Part shown: piece after piece, positions 1-10,967 of the stretch
Layout: every line of letters begins with the position of its first letter
Numbering within the stretch: position 1 is the first letter of the stretch
The notes under the pieces: generated by a model
Database searches by the model: none
What the model saw: the letters and a program-made list of their open reading frames with translations, nothing else
What the model was told of the DNA's origin: nothing
NCBI GenBank assembly: GCA_004431415.1
Contig: QPMI01000244.1
Span: 1-64,000, forward strand
Length of the DNA: 64,000 nt
Source of the DNA: Cyanophora paradoxa
Lineage: Eukaryota > Glaucocystophyceae > Cyanophorales > Cyanophoraceae
Direction of reading: 5' to 3'
Program-made: the position numbers and the translations under genes

Positions 1-636
1 GCGCGCCCAGGTTCAATTGCAATTGCACTTCGAACTGCGGTCCAAGCTTAAGATGCCAGCGCAGGCCGCGACGCGGCGCTCACGCTGGTGGCAGACTTCG
101 CAACGGTTGAAACGGGGGTGATCTGCGCGCGCGACGCCGCCGTCAGCGACTTCGATCTGTACGGTCGTAGGAGAGGACGCGCCAAAGTTCATTGATCTCC
201 ACGTGTTGATACATTCAGCGTGAACTGTGTCAGCGCACGAGCACGCGCGCAAGAGCGGGGCATCCCGGCGCTCGCCCTCGAAGCAGATCCGGCAGAACGG
301 CCCCGCTGCGCGAGGAGACGAGTCAGGACATGATCAGGCTCAAAGAGAGGGCGGGAAACCCACTTGGGGAGGGCGAGGGGCTGGGCCTTGGCGCGCCCGC
401 CGCGCTGGTTCCGCTCATTGTCTTCAGTCACGTGCACGTCATACCCCCCTGAAAGGCTCGCCGCTCGCAGCTCGCTTTACCAGGTCCGCCGGCGCCGCGC
501 GCGAGCTCTTCGGCGTTCCCCGCCCTCTGCAATGCCAAAAAGTCTCTCGCGCACGAGCCGGCGAGAGTTTGCTCTCGGTCTGACGGCGCTCACGCGCCGT
601 GCCCGCTCGCGCTTTCGCTCCAGGCAAGCAGCAAGG
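1..636. other. Upstream region, no gene recognised
   Basis: I see no recognisable protein in this stretch on either strand. Open frames exist in several phases, but they have the Arg/Ala/Pro-rich composition that random high-GC sequence gives. It probably holds the promoter and 5' UTR of the dehydrogenase that follows. An in-frame ATG near 531 would extend that protein N-terminally with an Arg/Ser-rich leader, so part of this stretch could be coding. Confidence 0.4.
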
Positions 637-2360
637 ATGTCGCACGACGCGAGGGGACTCCGGCAGGCCGTGCACCTCCTTAAGCACCACACCTTCAATC
701 TCACCGGGAGCTCCGCATTGATCACGGTGAGCCCACGTACGCGACTGCGCTTGCGAGTGGCGCTTAAATTGAATGCGAGCGTACAGGGCGCGGCCTCCGG
801 GATCGGCGCGGCCATATCGATGTTCTTCGCGTACGAAGGCTGCCGCCTGACCCTGTGCGCTCCTTCCTTTTCCGGGCCGTGATAGCGATTCAAGCATGCT
901 CGCAGGGTGGATCGCAACGCGGCCGCGCTCGAGGAGACCAAACAGCATTGCGTCGAGGCGCGCCTCTGAATGTCGATTTTGACCTCCTGATCATCGCCTT
1001 CCGCCGTCGCCAGGGTCGATACTGACAGACGCGGCCCCCAGATTGGGAGCCAGGTGGTGACTGTGGCGGCGGACCTGACGAACGCGAACGACCTGCAGCG
1101 CTGCGTGGACACCGCCGTCCTCAACTTCGGCACCGTCGACATCCTGGCGAGTCGCTGGGCCCGAGGCGGAGCCGCCGCAGCCGGGGCCGGAAGCGGGCGC
1201 TGATGGCCGGCAGGTGAACAACGCGGGGGTGCTCGACGGCCAGAAGCCGGCCTACGAGGCGAACGTCGGCGTGCGCCGCGAGGCCGAGCTCGAGCTCCCG
1301 CGCCCGCCGTCGCATGCCCTTGACGGAGGCGCGCAGGACTGGACCTACGCGCTCGCCACGAACCTCCTCGCCCCGTACGCAGCCCCGCGCGCGCGCGCGC
1401 TCGCGCCGCGCGGCGGGCCGGGTGCGAGGGGCGGGGGCAGGATGCAGCTGACGCGGCTCGCGCTGCCGCACATGCTGCGGCCGGAGAACGCGAGCCGGCT
1501 GCGGGCGGTGCTCTTCATGGGCTCCGGCCTCTCCCGCCGGCCCCACGCCCGCGAGTCCGCCTACGTCTCCTCGTGCGGCCCCTCCCCTCCGCCTCCCGCG
1601 CCCTGCGGACCCGGGGCCGGCCGGCGGGCAGGAAGTTCGGACTTTACGGATTCGCGGAGTCGGTCTTTGAGGATGTCCGTGACGCCGGAATCAAGGTTGC
1701 CCCCGCCGCCCCGCCCCCGCCGCCCCGCCCCGCCGCCCCGCCCGGGCGCTCGCCGACGCGCCTGCCGCAGGTCGTCACCATCAGCCCGGGGTAGGCCCGC
1801 GCGCGCGCGCGACGCGCCGCCCCGGCGTGCGACGCGCCGCCGCGGCGCCTTCGCCGACGCGCGGCAGATACGTGGCGACGCCGATGACGCAGCACGCGGG
1901 CAAGGCGGGGTGCGCCCCCGCCCCACTCCTCCCTCCTACTCCGCCTCCTCCCCTGAGCCTCCCTGGCCCCCCCGGGACGCAGGCACATGGACCTGGCGCA
2001 GCTGGTGAAGCCCGAGGACGTCGCCCGCACCGCCGTCCACTGCGTCCGCCCCGCCCCGCCCCCGCCCCCGCCCCGCCCCGGCGCCCGAGCGAAGCCAAGG
2101 GCGGCGCGGGGCCGGCGTCTGATCGGAACGGGGGCGGGCGCGGGGGCAGCTGACGCAGCCGCCGAACGTGTGCATCACGGAGGTGGAGATGCGCCCGCAG
2201 CGCCACGCCCACGCCGCCGGCGTCCGCACCCCCCGCCCCGCCCCGCCCGCCCCGCCCGCCCCGCCCGGCCCCTCTCCGACGGGGGCGGGGGCGGCAGATG
2301 ATGATGACGGCGATCAACCGCGCCTCCATGGTCTCCGACTCCAACCTCGAGTACTCCTGA
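637..2360 (+). CDS. Short-chain dehydrogenase/reductase (SDR family)
   Basis: NAD(P)(H)-dependent oxidoreductase of the classical SDR family; substrate unknown. Reading across introns, the Rossmann glycine motif is ALIT-GAASGIG, split by an intron near 730-785. It is followed by the acidic strand-2 motif TLVDRN and by DLTNAND. The NNAG motif (VNNAGVL) opens an exon at 1215. The catalytic segment SAYVSSKFG, with the Tyr-x-x-x-Lys pair, is split by an intron near 1574-1630, and VVTISPG then marks the end of the core. The C-terminus ends LEYS at 2357. The introns are short and C-rich; the one after GTVDIL has a GC donor (GCGAGT). The start at 637 gives about 20 residues before strand 1. An in-frame ATG near 531 is an alternative and would add an Arg/Ser-rich leader that could be a targeting peptide. 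The family call is secure; exact exon edges are not. Confidence 0.8.
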
Positions 2361-2523
2361 GCGCCCCGCCGCCCTCCCCGCAGCCGGCCCCCGCAGCACC
2401 GCCAGGGACCGCACTAGGCAGGATCCGGAGGCCGTGTAAATAACGACAACGCGCCCCGCGCAAGGCTCGCGGTCGACGCTCCCTACACGGCGACGGGTAG
2501 TCCGCGTGGAGGGTCTAGGGGGC

Positions 2524-4492
2524 TCAGGACTCGCTGCTGTCCTCGCTCTCGTCGCTCTCGTCGCTGCTCTCGCTCTCGTCGCTGCTCTCGCTGCTCGCGC
2601 TGCTGCTGGCCTCGGAGCCCGAGGAGCTCGAGCCGGCCCGCTCGGCGGCCACCGAGGCGCCCGGGCGCAGGCCGGAGCGGAGGGCCGCAAGGGCGGCGGG
2701 CGGGTGCGGGGCGGCGAGGGCGAGAAAGACGAGGGCGGGGGCGATCTCGGGGAGGGCGCGGAGGAAGGGGGCGGGGAGGGGCCGGCCGGGGTCGAGGGCG
2801 GCGAGGGCGGCGGAGCGGAGGCGGGCCATGCGGGCGGGGCGGGGCGGCGAGGGCCTCGTAGACGCGGGGCCGCAGGCGGGCGCGCAGCTCGACGAGGAGG
2901 CGGAGGGGCCGGAGGGCGGCGGCGAGGGCGGCGGCGGCGGCGGGGCCGGAGGTGTCGGCGGCGAGGGCGAGGCGGGCGAGGCGCGGGGCGAGGGCGGCGA
3001 GCGGGGCCGGCTCGGCCTCGTCGGCGGCGGCGGTGGCGAGGGCGCGGAGGGCGGGGAGGGCGGCGAGGAAGGCGAGGGAGCGGCAGCGGGCGGCGAGGCG
3101 GAGGCGGCGCAGGGCGGTGAGGCCGGCGAGGGCGCCAGCTCCTCCTCGTCCGCCAGGGGCAGCGCCGCGGCGGAGGCGGGGCGGGGGCGGAGACGGTGGG
3201 CGGGGCGAGGAAGCCGAAGTCGAGGGCGCGGAGGGCCGTGAAGGGGCGAGGGCGCCGAGGGCCTCCCGGGGCCCGCCCCGCGCGGCGGCAGGAGCACCGC
3301 CGCCGTCAGCGAGCGCAGCCGCGGCCCCAGCGGCGCCAGCGCCCGCAGCGTCGACGCCGCCAGCGGCACCCTGCGGGGGCGTCGGGGGTACGGGAGGGGA
3401 GCTGCGGGCGGGCGCACCCGGGAGGTGGAGGGCGCGGAGGCGGGGGAGGGATGCGAGGCGAGCGAGGGCGGCCTGGGCGGGGGCGGCGGCGAGGGCGAGG
3501 TCCCCGCGGCGGCCCCGCGGCGCGGAGGACGAGGCGCGGAGGCCCTGGAGGGCCCCAGGGCCGCCAGCTCGGGCCCGGCACCGCCCCGGGCCGCTCCAGC
3601 CGCAGCTCGAGGCGGCGCAGCGAGGAGCGGAGGGCGGGGTCTGGAGGAGGGCGCGCAGGGCGGCCGGCGGGAGGCGCGGGTCGCGGAGGGCGAGGCGGCG
3701 GACGGGGCGGGGCCGGGCGAGGCGGGCGAGGGCGAGGGCGGCGGGGCGGCGGGCCCGGGCGAGGGCGAGCCGCTCGAGGGCGCCGGGCTCGGCGGCGAAG
3801 GCGCGGAAGCGGGAGCAGACGCGGGAGAGGGCGGCCAGGCGCGCCAGGTCCACCTCCACCCCCGCCCACTCCCCGGGCCCCACCCCGCCCCCGCCCTTTC
3901 CCTCCTCCGCCTCGTCCTCCGCCTCGTCTTCCTCCTCCTCCGCTTCGCCGCCGAGGTGGCTCCAGAGGCGGGGCGCCGGCGGCGGCTCGTCGGGGCGCGC
4001 GGCGAGGAAGAAGACACGGCGCAGGAGGTCGTCCGGCAGCTCCAGCAGGGACCAGCCCGCCCCGCCGCCGCCCTCCCCGGCCCCTGCGCCCCCACCGCCC
4101 TTCGGACGCGGCTCCGCGAACAGTGCAGCTATCGCTGCTCGTGCGCTCCAGCGAGCGAGCGCTGCGGGCGGACCTGTTTCGTCGCTAGCGGTGATCGGGG
4201 GCGCGCTCTGAGCGCTCCCGGCGTGTCGTGTTTGCGACGGAAGCGCGCCGGAAGCGCCTGCGACGGAAGAGCCTGTGCCGGAAGAGCCTGCGCCGGAAGC
4301 GCCTGCGCGCCTCGCAGTTAGCTTGTGGTGTTGGTCGCTATCCCTCTTATTCGCGAGCCGCACCGTCCGCAGCGGTAGCCGCCGCAGCTGCAGCAGGGCG
4401 CTGCCTCGCGTGCCGCCCGCGCTGCCCCGGCCCCGCCATGCCACACTGCGCGTGCAGCACGCTGCGCCGGCGCTACGACACGCGTGCCGCAC
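2524..4492 (-). CDS. F-box protein with leucine-rich repeats and acidic Ser/Glu tail
   Basis: Probable substrate-recognition subunit of an SCF-type ubiquitin ligase. An F-box is visible as LELPDDLLRRVFFLA followed, after an acidic low-complexity insert, by LAALSRVCSRFRAFA. Leucine-rich repeat-like segments follow (RLALRDPRLPPAALRALL; LRALHLP; STLRALAPLGPRLRSL). The protein ends in a Ser/Glu/Asp tail of about 35 residues that is largely (S/E/D)n. An intron near 3375-3415 (reverse strand GTGCGC...CGCAG) shifts the frame between LRALHLP and VPLAAST, and others are likely. The roughly 130 residues before the F-box are low-complexity Gly/Ala/Ser repeats, and the ATG at 4492 is only the most upstream candidate. 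It is divergent from the next gene. Target proteins cannot be predicted. Confidence 0.6.
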
Positions 4493-4599
4493 GCGTCGGT
4501 GCTGCTGCGCCGGCTGGGCTGCGTTCTCAGAGCAAGGCTGGCTCCGATGTGGCTCGCTCCAGGGGGATACACGGACGCGCGGACCTCGACCTGCCAGCC

Positions 4600-5777
4600 A
4601 TGCCGTTCTTTGTGGCTAGCATTCCGGCAGTGGCGTCGCAGGTCGCTCGACTGCCGATCGACGCCGCCGTCTGCGCCTCTCCCGCCCGCCGGACCGCCGA
4701 CGCGGCCAGTCGGATCCCCAGCCGGCCGCGCTTCCTTGGGAGCTGCGCAGCGCTCGTCCCGGCGAGGCCCGTCCGGACCTTCCACGTCGTCTGCCCCACG
4801 CGCGCCGAAGGTCCACGTGCCGCCCACCGAGCGCCGCCGCCGCTCGAACGCCGGCGCAGTGAGCCGGACCACCGGCGCGCCTCAGTACGAACGCGAGACG
4901 GTGAGCAGATGCCCGCTGCGCCGCCCACGCCGCGACCGCAAGGCCGGGCGCGGATCTAATAGAGCCTGCCGCGCCGCGCCGCAGACGGTCATCATGCCGA
5001 GCTACCGCGTGCCGCTGGGCGTGCGCGCCGCCCCTCTCGGACCTCTCCTCCTCTCGCTCCGCCGCGCCGCGCCCGAGCGCCGGGGCCGGCGCGCAGCTGG
5101 CGGCGATCGACCTGGCGCTGGTGGCGGCGAAGGCGCCCGTCGCCCTGGACGCCTTCGTCCTCCTCCTCGCCCTCTTCCTCCTCCGCCAGGCCCGCCCCTC
5201 GCCCCGCCCCCGCCGCCCCACCCCCCCGCGCCGCGCCGCGCGCCTCGCTCAGGCGGGCTTCGGTCTGGCCCGCAGGCGGGGGCGCTGCGGCTGGTGTTCA
5301 CGGGGGACTCGATGGAGCTGCGCACCTTCAAGGGCGACGGCTCCAGCTCCGTCGTCCGCTCCTTCCCCTACGCCGAGGCGCGCCGTACCCCGCTCCCGCT
5401 TCCCCCCCCCCTCCCCTCCCCCCCCCCCCCCCCGCCCGCCCTCGTGTCTCTCTCGTTCCCCCGCTTACCTGGGCCCCGCCGCAGTGGATCAACTGGCGCG
5501 TCTTCTGGCCCGCCTTCCCCGTCATCGTGCGTACCCCTCCCCGCGGATGCCCCTCCCCCCGCCCGAACGGGTACCCCCCTGGCGGGCAGGTGTTCTGGCG
5601 GGAGACGAAGTCGCCGCACTTCATGCCGATGCTCTTCGACGCCGCCCAGCTCAAGGAGCAGCTCAAGGCGCGCCCCGGCCGCCGCACAGTGCAGCGCACT
5701 GCGCGTCCGGCCCGGGCTGACGGCTGCGGCAGGACCTGCCCCGCCTCCCCGACGGCGTCAAGGCTGGCCAGCAGTAG
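4600..5777 (+). CDS. Small membrane protein resembling cyanobacterial/plastid DUF3119
   Basis: The clear exons read LAAIDLALVAAKAPVALDAF (start of a hydrophobic hairpin), then LRLVFTGDSMELRTFKGD, RSFPYAEWINWRVFWPAFPV, VFWRETKSPHFMPMLFDAAQ and a short C-terminus ending at 5774. A hydrophobic hairpin followed by a PH-like beta domain with FPY-x-W...FWP-x-FP...F-x-E-x-x-SPHFxPxLFD is, from memory, the pattern of DUF3119 proteins of cyanobacteria and plastids; their function is unknown. An upstream exon ending YERET (about 4800-4902) joins at ACG|GTGAGC to an exon starting at 4983. The leader starting MPFFVASIPAVASQ at 4600 could be a plastid transit peptide, but how it joins is inferred. Introns near 5391 and 5670 have GC donors. 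The distal exons are more certain than the start. Confidence 0.55.
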
Positions 5778-6139
5778 GTCCCAAGCTTCAAGCGCGCCGA
5801 GCCCGCGCCGGCCCCGTGCCGCGCCCCGCCTCGCGTTGCGATGCCGCATCCCAGTTGTACAATATAATTAATAGCGATGCACTGAACGTAGAATGCGCCG
5901 AATAATTGGTAGTGTTGCTTGAAAATGGTATCTATGGAATCAATTAAGTTATGTAAGGATAGAAAAAAACGGTATCTAAGGATAGATATAGATAATCTAG
6001 GTATCGACAATCAATAAAGTTAACGTTATCTAGGTAACTAGATGCTACTAGGACCGCTCGTACTAGTGCGTTGAAAACGGAGAGTAATTATAAGGCCCGC
6101 GCCTCTTGGAAGCAGCGGCGGGGCCTGGGGCGGGCGGGG
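5778..6139. other. AT-richer spacer between convergent gene ends
   Basis: This lies between the stop codons of two convergent genes. From about 5850 to 6110 the composition drops to AT-rich with short repeated words (GGTATCTA, TCTAGGTA), as expected for back-to-back 3' UTRs and polyadenylation regions. No ORF or RNA gene is seen. Confidence 0.5.
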
Positions 6140-9100
6140 CTATGCGGCCTGGAGGGGCAGGCCGATCTCGAGGCCCTCCTCGCCCACCGTCTCCACCAGC
6201 ACGTACGCCTGCGCCCCACCGCCTCGCCGGCAAGCGGGGCGCCCGGGGCGGGGCGGGGGGGGCCGCACCGGGGGCCGGCAGGCGCAGGCGGGGCACACGG
6301 CGGCCGCCTCCTCCTCCGCCCCCTGCGCCCCTCTCAGAGGCCGAGGGGCGGGGCGCGGGGGCGGGGGCCGGCGAGCCTCCTCGACGGGCTCGTGGGCGCC
6401 GCAGGCGGGGCAGGGGGCGGCCTCCAGGAGCCCCCGAGGGCCTCCTCCGCCCGGCCCGCCGCAGGGCCCGCAGCAGCGCCCCCGGCCCCTCCCCAGCACC
6501 TCCACCGCCGCTCCGGGGCCCGCCGCCGGCCCCGCGGGCCCAGCACCGCCACCGACCCCAGCGCCTCCTGCCGGGGGCTGAGGGCGGGCGGGGCGGGGCG
6601 GAGGGGGCGGGGCGCACGACGATGGCGCCGCCGCGCCAGAGGAGGGCCGAGGCGGGGCCGCCCTTCGCCACCGCCACCGCCAGCCTGCCCCAAGCTCGCA
6701 CCGAGGGGGGGGGGGGGGGTACGGGCGCGGCGTCGCACCGGAGGGCGAAGTGCGGGGTGGGGATAGCGGGCCGGAGCAGGCGGCGGAGGGGCCGGGGGCG
6801 GGCCGCTGCGGCGGGTTGAGGCCGGGGAGAGAGCGGAGAGGGGTAGGGCGCACAGCGCTCGGCGGCGAGGCGGGCGAGGAGCGGTGCCCTGGCACGAGGC
6901 GTGAGCCGAGGCGGCGGCGGCGGCGGTGGGCGGGGCGGGGCGGGCGGGCACCGGGCTGGGGGCGCGGGCAGGAGGGCGAGGAGGACGGACCAGCCGGCGG
7001 GGCCGGGCAGGGCGAGCCCGAGCGCCTGCACCCAAGCCCCGCGTGAGCGCCGCCAGCCGAGTGGCCGAGGCGCGGGGCGCACGTGGGCGAGCGGGGCGGA
7101 GAGGGGCGGAGGGAGGGCCGAGTCGCGCAGCCAGGGGTCTTGCGCGGGGGCCCCCGCGGCGGCGGCGGCGCGGACGAGGGCGGCGCGGGCGGCGAGGAGG
7201 AGGCGCCCCGGATGCACCGCCGCCACCCCGAACTGCGCGCGCCCCGCGGGGGTCACGGGGAGGGAGACGGGGGGGAGGGGCGTGGGGGGCGGGGGGCGGG
7301 CCTGGGGCAGGTGGAGGCAGGCGCCCCACGAGTGGAGGGCCTCGAGGGCGGCGGGGCTCGCCGGGCCCGCCCCCGGCCCCCGCGCCGGCGCCGGCAGCAG
7401 GCCCCGCAGCTCCCGCGCCGCCATCGGCTGCACGCGAGGCCGTCAGACAGAGGAGAGCGCTGGAAGGCTTGAAGTGCGGGGCGGGGCGGGCGGGGCACCG
7501 GGAGGGAGCAGTGGCGGAGCTCCTCGGCGCGGCGGGCGAGGGCGACGTGCGGGGCCGCCGCGGGGCCGTCCCCGCCCCGCCGCCGCCCGCAGCAGCGCCG
7601 CGCGCAGCTCCGCCACGCCCGCCCGCCGGGCGCCGCCTCCACGCGGTGCAGGCGCAGCCCCGGCCCGGGCCCGCGCCTTGGCCCCGCCCCCTCCTCGAGG
7701 GCCGCCTGGGCAGCGGGTGGGGTCGGCGGAGGGCGGGGCGCGGGGCGCGGGGAGGGCCCGGGCGGGGGCGGGGCGGACGGCGAGGGCGGGGTCGGAGTCG
7801 GGGCGGGCGGCGGGGTCCCGGCCCGCGTCCCCGCCAGCAGCAGCAGCGCCCCCTCCCCGCCCGCCCCCGCACCGCCGCCAGCCACGCGGCGAGCCCCGCC
7901 TCCCCCGCCGGCTCCCTGCCGCAGCGTCACATGGTCAGGGCCCCGCGGCCGGCGTGCCGCGGAGGGGGGCGAGGGCGGGGGTACCGCGTGAGGTCCCACA
8001 CGAGGAGCACGACGCAGCCGGCGCTGAAGAGCGGGGCCGGCGGGGCCGGCGGCGACCCGCCCTCCTCCTCCTCCTCCTCCCTGCCGGCCGGCGTCTCAGC
8101 GGGGGGCGGGGCGGGCGGGGAGGAGGAGGAGGAGGGGAGGGCAGGCGGACCCCTCGAGCTCCCAGACGGCGAGGGAGAGGCGGGGCGGGGACTGCGCCCC
8201 CGCCCCCGCCGCCTCCCAGGAGCTCACCACCAGGCCCCCGGCCGCCGCCGCCGGCCCCGCCGCCTCCGGCCCCACCACGCTCCGAAGCAGCGCGCTCTTG
8301 CCCGCTGCGGAGGGGCTCGACGGGGGGGCGCAAGGCGGGAAGGGACTGGGGTCTGTGCGCACCGCCCTTGGGCCCCAGGACGAGCAGCTTGGCGCGGGGG
8401 CGGGGGCGGGCCGGCGCGGGGCGCGCTGCGGCTGCCGCCGGGGCCGGCGGCGGCGCGGAGGTGGCGCAGGATGGCGGCGTCGTCGGAGCGGACGTCGCGG
8501 GGCAGCGCGGCGAGCACGTTCCCCTCCGCCAGCCGCACCTCCCGCAGCGCCGGAAGCTCCCCGATCTGCCCCGCCGCTTCAGCGCGGAGAGGAGCGGGCG
8601 GGCCGGGGGGGCGGGCTGGGGGCGGGGGCGCCTGCTTGGGGAGGTCGAGGAGGAGGTTGCGCCCCGCGTGCAGCCGCTCCAGCGACGCCAGCCGCCCCAC
8701 CACCTGGCCCCGCCCCGCGTGAGGCCCCGCTGAGGCCCTCGCCGGCGGCGGGGCGCGGGCGGGCGGCACCTCGCCGGGGAGGGCGGCGAGGCGGTTGCCG
8801 GAGAGGTAGAGCTCCCGCAGAGCCGTCAGCGCCGCCACCTGTGACCGAGAGGCGCCAACGCTCAGCGATGAGGCGCCCCGGGGGCTGTGGGGCGGGATCG
8901 GGGCGGGGGCGGGCCTCCGGGGCGAGGTGGCTGATGCCGTTGCCGGCGGCGTTGAGGATGCGCAGAGCCGTCAGCTTGCCGAGCTCCTACGGCGCGCGGG
9001 GGCGGCTCGGCGGGCTTCGCGGCTGCCCGGGGCGGGGCGGGGCGGGGCGGGGACCTCGGGGAGGCGGGTGAGGAGGTTGCTGGGGACGTGCAGCTCCCGC

Positions 9101-10052
9101 AGCGCCCCCAGCGCCCCGATCTGCGCGGGAGGGGCTCGGGGTGGCCGAGAGAAGGGCGGGGGGCGGGGCGGCCGGCGCGCCTCCGGCGGCAGGTTCGTGA
9201 GGCGGTTGCCGGCGGCGCGCAGGGAGCGGAGGGAGCCCAGGCGTCCGATCTCCTGCGGCGGCCCTCAGCGGGAGGGGGGCCGGGGCGGGGCAGGGGCCGG
9301 GGCGGGCCGAGCGGAGGGAGGCGAGGCCGCAGCGGGAGCAGTCGAGGGCCTCGAGGGCGGCGAGGGCGTACACGGGCGGCGGCAGGCGGCCCCCCGCCAT
9401 CGGGTTCCCCGACACGTCCAGCCGCTTCAGCCGCGGCAGCGCCCCCAGCTGCGCCCCGCACCGCCGCCTCACGGCGCGCGCCGGCGTCGGGCAGGAGGAG
9501 GGGGCGGGGACCTCGTCGGGTAGGGAGGGGAGGCGGTTGCAGGCGAGGTCGAGCTCCTCAAGGGCGACCAGGCGCCCCACCTGCCGGCCCCGCCCCCGAG
9601 GTCGGCCCGGAGCCGGCTCGAAGGGGGGTGCGAGGGGGCGGGCGAACGGAGGCGGGGAGGGCGTCGAGGCGGTTGCCGGGGGCGCGGAGGGCGCGGAGCG
9701 ATGCGAGGTCGGCGAGGTCCGGGGGCAGGGCGGCGAGGCCGCAGCGGGAGAGGTCGAGCAGCACAAGGCCCGGGGCGAGGGCGGCGAGGCCCGCGGGGGG
9801 CGCCCCGAGCCCCGCGAGGTCGTTGTCCGCCAGCAGCAGCTCCCGCAGCGCCCCCTGCGGCGCCCCCAGCGCCGCCGGCCAGGCCGCGAGGCCGGCGCGG
9901 GAGAGGTCGAGCCGCCCGCCGGCGTCGGGCGCGGCGGGGAGGGCGAGGGGCCGGCAGGAGGTGCTCGACCGCGAGGTCGAGGCCCGCGACGTCGGCGGGC
10001 GCCCCGCCCCGCACGCCAGCGCCGGCAGCTCGCGCCCCACCGAGCAGCCCAT
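6140..10052 (-). CDS. LRR-Roc GTPase of the ROCO family with C-terminal zinc-ribbon-like motif
   Basis: Multidomain regulatory GTPase. The N-terminal half (about 10052-8640, reverse strand) is a run of leucine-rich repeats of the form L-x-x-L-x-x-L-x-L-x-x-N-x-L-x-x-LP, for example LEELDLACNRLPSLPDEV, LRELHVPSNLLTRLPEV, LRELYLSGNRLAALPGEV and LREVRLAEGNVLAALPRDV. Next is a Roc-type G domain: AKLLVLGPKG, then a P-loop split by an intron and resuming AGKSALLRSVVG, SLAVWELEG, and CVVLLVWDLTR. A COR-like region follows (about 7450-6550). The C-terminus carries CPACGAHEPVEEA and VCPACA, two CxxC pairs suggesting a zinc ribbon, before the stop at 6140. Some 20 or more short G-rich (sense C-rich) introns interrupt it. 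The ATG at 10052 directly follows CGCGGCAG, a plausible acceptor, so an upstream first exon is possible. No kinase domain is seen, unlike LRRK proteins. Confidence 0.7.
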
Positions 10053-10967
10053 CTGCCGCGCGTGAGGCCCGAGCCTCCCGATCCGAAGGGAGCCACTGGG
10101 ACGCCCGGCGAGCGCGGCACGCCGGCCCGGCGACGGCGTTCCTCTGGGCGCACCGGAACGCTGCAGCTGCGAGGTAGTTGCGCACTGAGCCGGTAGCTCC
10201 CGGTGCAAACGCTGCGGAGAGTGGTTTGAGCGTCGCTCAAGCGCCGCACCGAGAGCGCTGGCACAGGCACAGGCGCCGGCGCACCCGATGAAGTGGATAT
10301 CAGCAGGAGCAGCAGCAACTAGCTACACCAGCATGCGTACGAGGTCTGGCAAATGATCGCCAACTAACGATGTCAAGTCCCTTTCTGCGCCGGCTCGAGG
10401 CGCCGCCGCTCGGCTCCAGTCAATACTGAGCGAAAATTCAGATCCTTGGGAATCGCTCTCCCGCGCGGGCTGCGTGTTGTTGATGCTCTTCCGAGCCCGT
10501 AATGGCGCACGTACGGCGGCCGGAGGCCCGGCGTCGGGTTTTCGCATCCGCACGCACAAATGCACTGCACCCCCCCAAGCTTCGTCCCCCCCTTCCCGAC
10601 CTTCCCTCGTTCCCGGAGCCGTCGCGCGGCGCAGGTCGTGCAGCCCAGATCGTCACCACAGCAAGAGGCGATACAACTACTCGCTTCCCTCGCGTGATTG
10701 GGAGCAGTATCGGCGGCAGGTCGAAGCTCCGGACGCGCGTTGCTGCCGTTTCGACCCGCGGCGCAGCATTCGTTCGGCTTAAATTATATCAGCGTGAGCC
10801 GGCGGTCACCGCGGCCGACGCGCAGCCCCGTCGAGCCGGAGCAGCAGCTCTCGAGAGCTCGAGCCCGGTTCTCTTGTCGGAGGGGCGGCCAGTGGCGAGG
10901 CGAGGCCCGGCCCAGTTTGCCATCGAATCATTTGAGCATCGCTGAACGAGTGCAGCTCGCTTGCGCG
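10053..10967. other. Spacer between two divergent genes, probable bidirectional promoter
   Basis: This separates the reverse-strand ROCO gene from the forward-strand carbonic-anhydrase-like gene. It is less GC-rich than the genes. It holds a short AT-rich patch near 10780 (AAATTATATCAG) and the palindromic CTCTCGAGAGCTCGAG near 10850. No conserved protein is visible. It probably contains both promoters and possibly a first exon of the reverse-strand gene. Confidence 0.4.

Noticed and set aside
3196-4188. Long forward-strand open frames opposite the F-box/LRR gene
   Set aside because: They consist almost entirely of Arg, Gly, Pro and Ala, as produced by the antisense of a GC-rich gene; the reverse strand carries the F-box and LRR motifs.
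6901-8733. Forward-strand frames of about 600 codons across the ROCO gene
   Set aside because: Gly/Arg/Pro-only composition; the reverse strand shows LRR, P-loop and CxxC motifs with splice sites.
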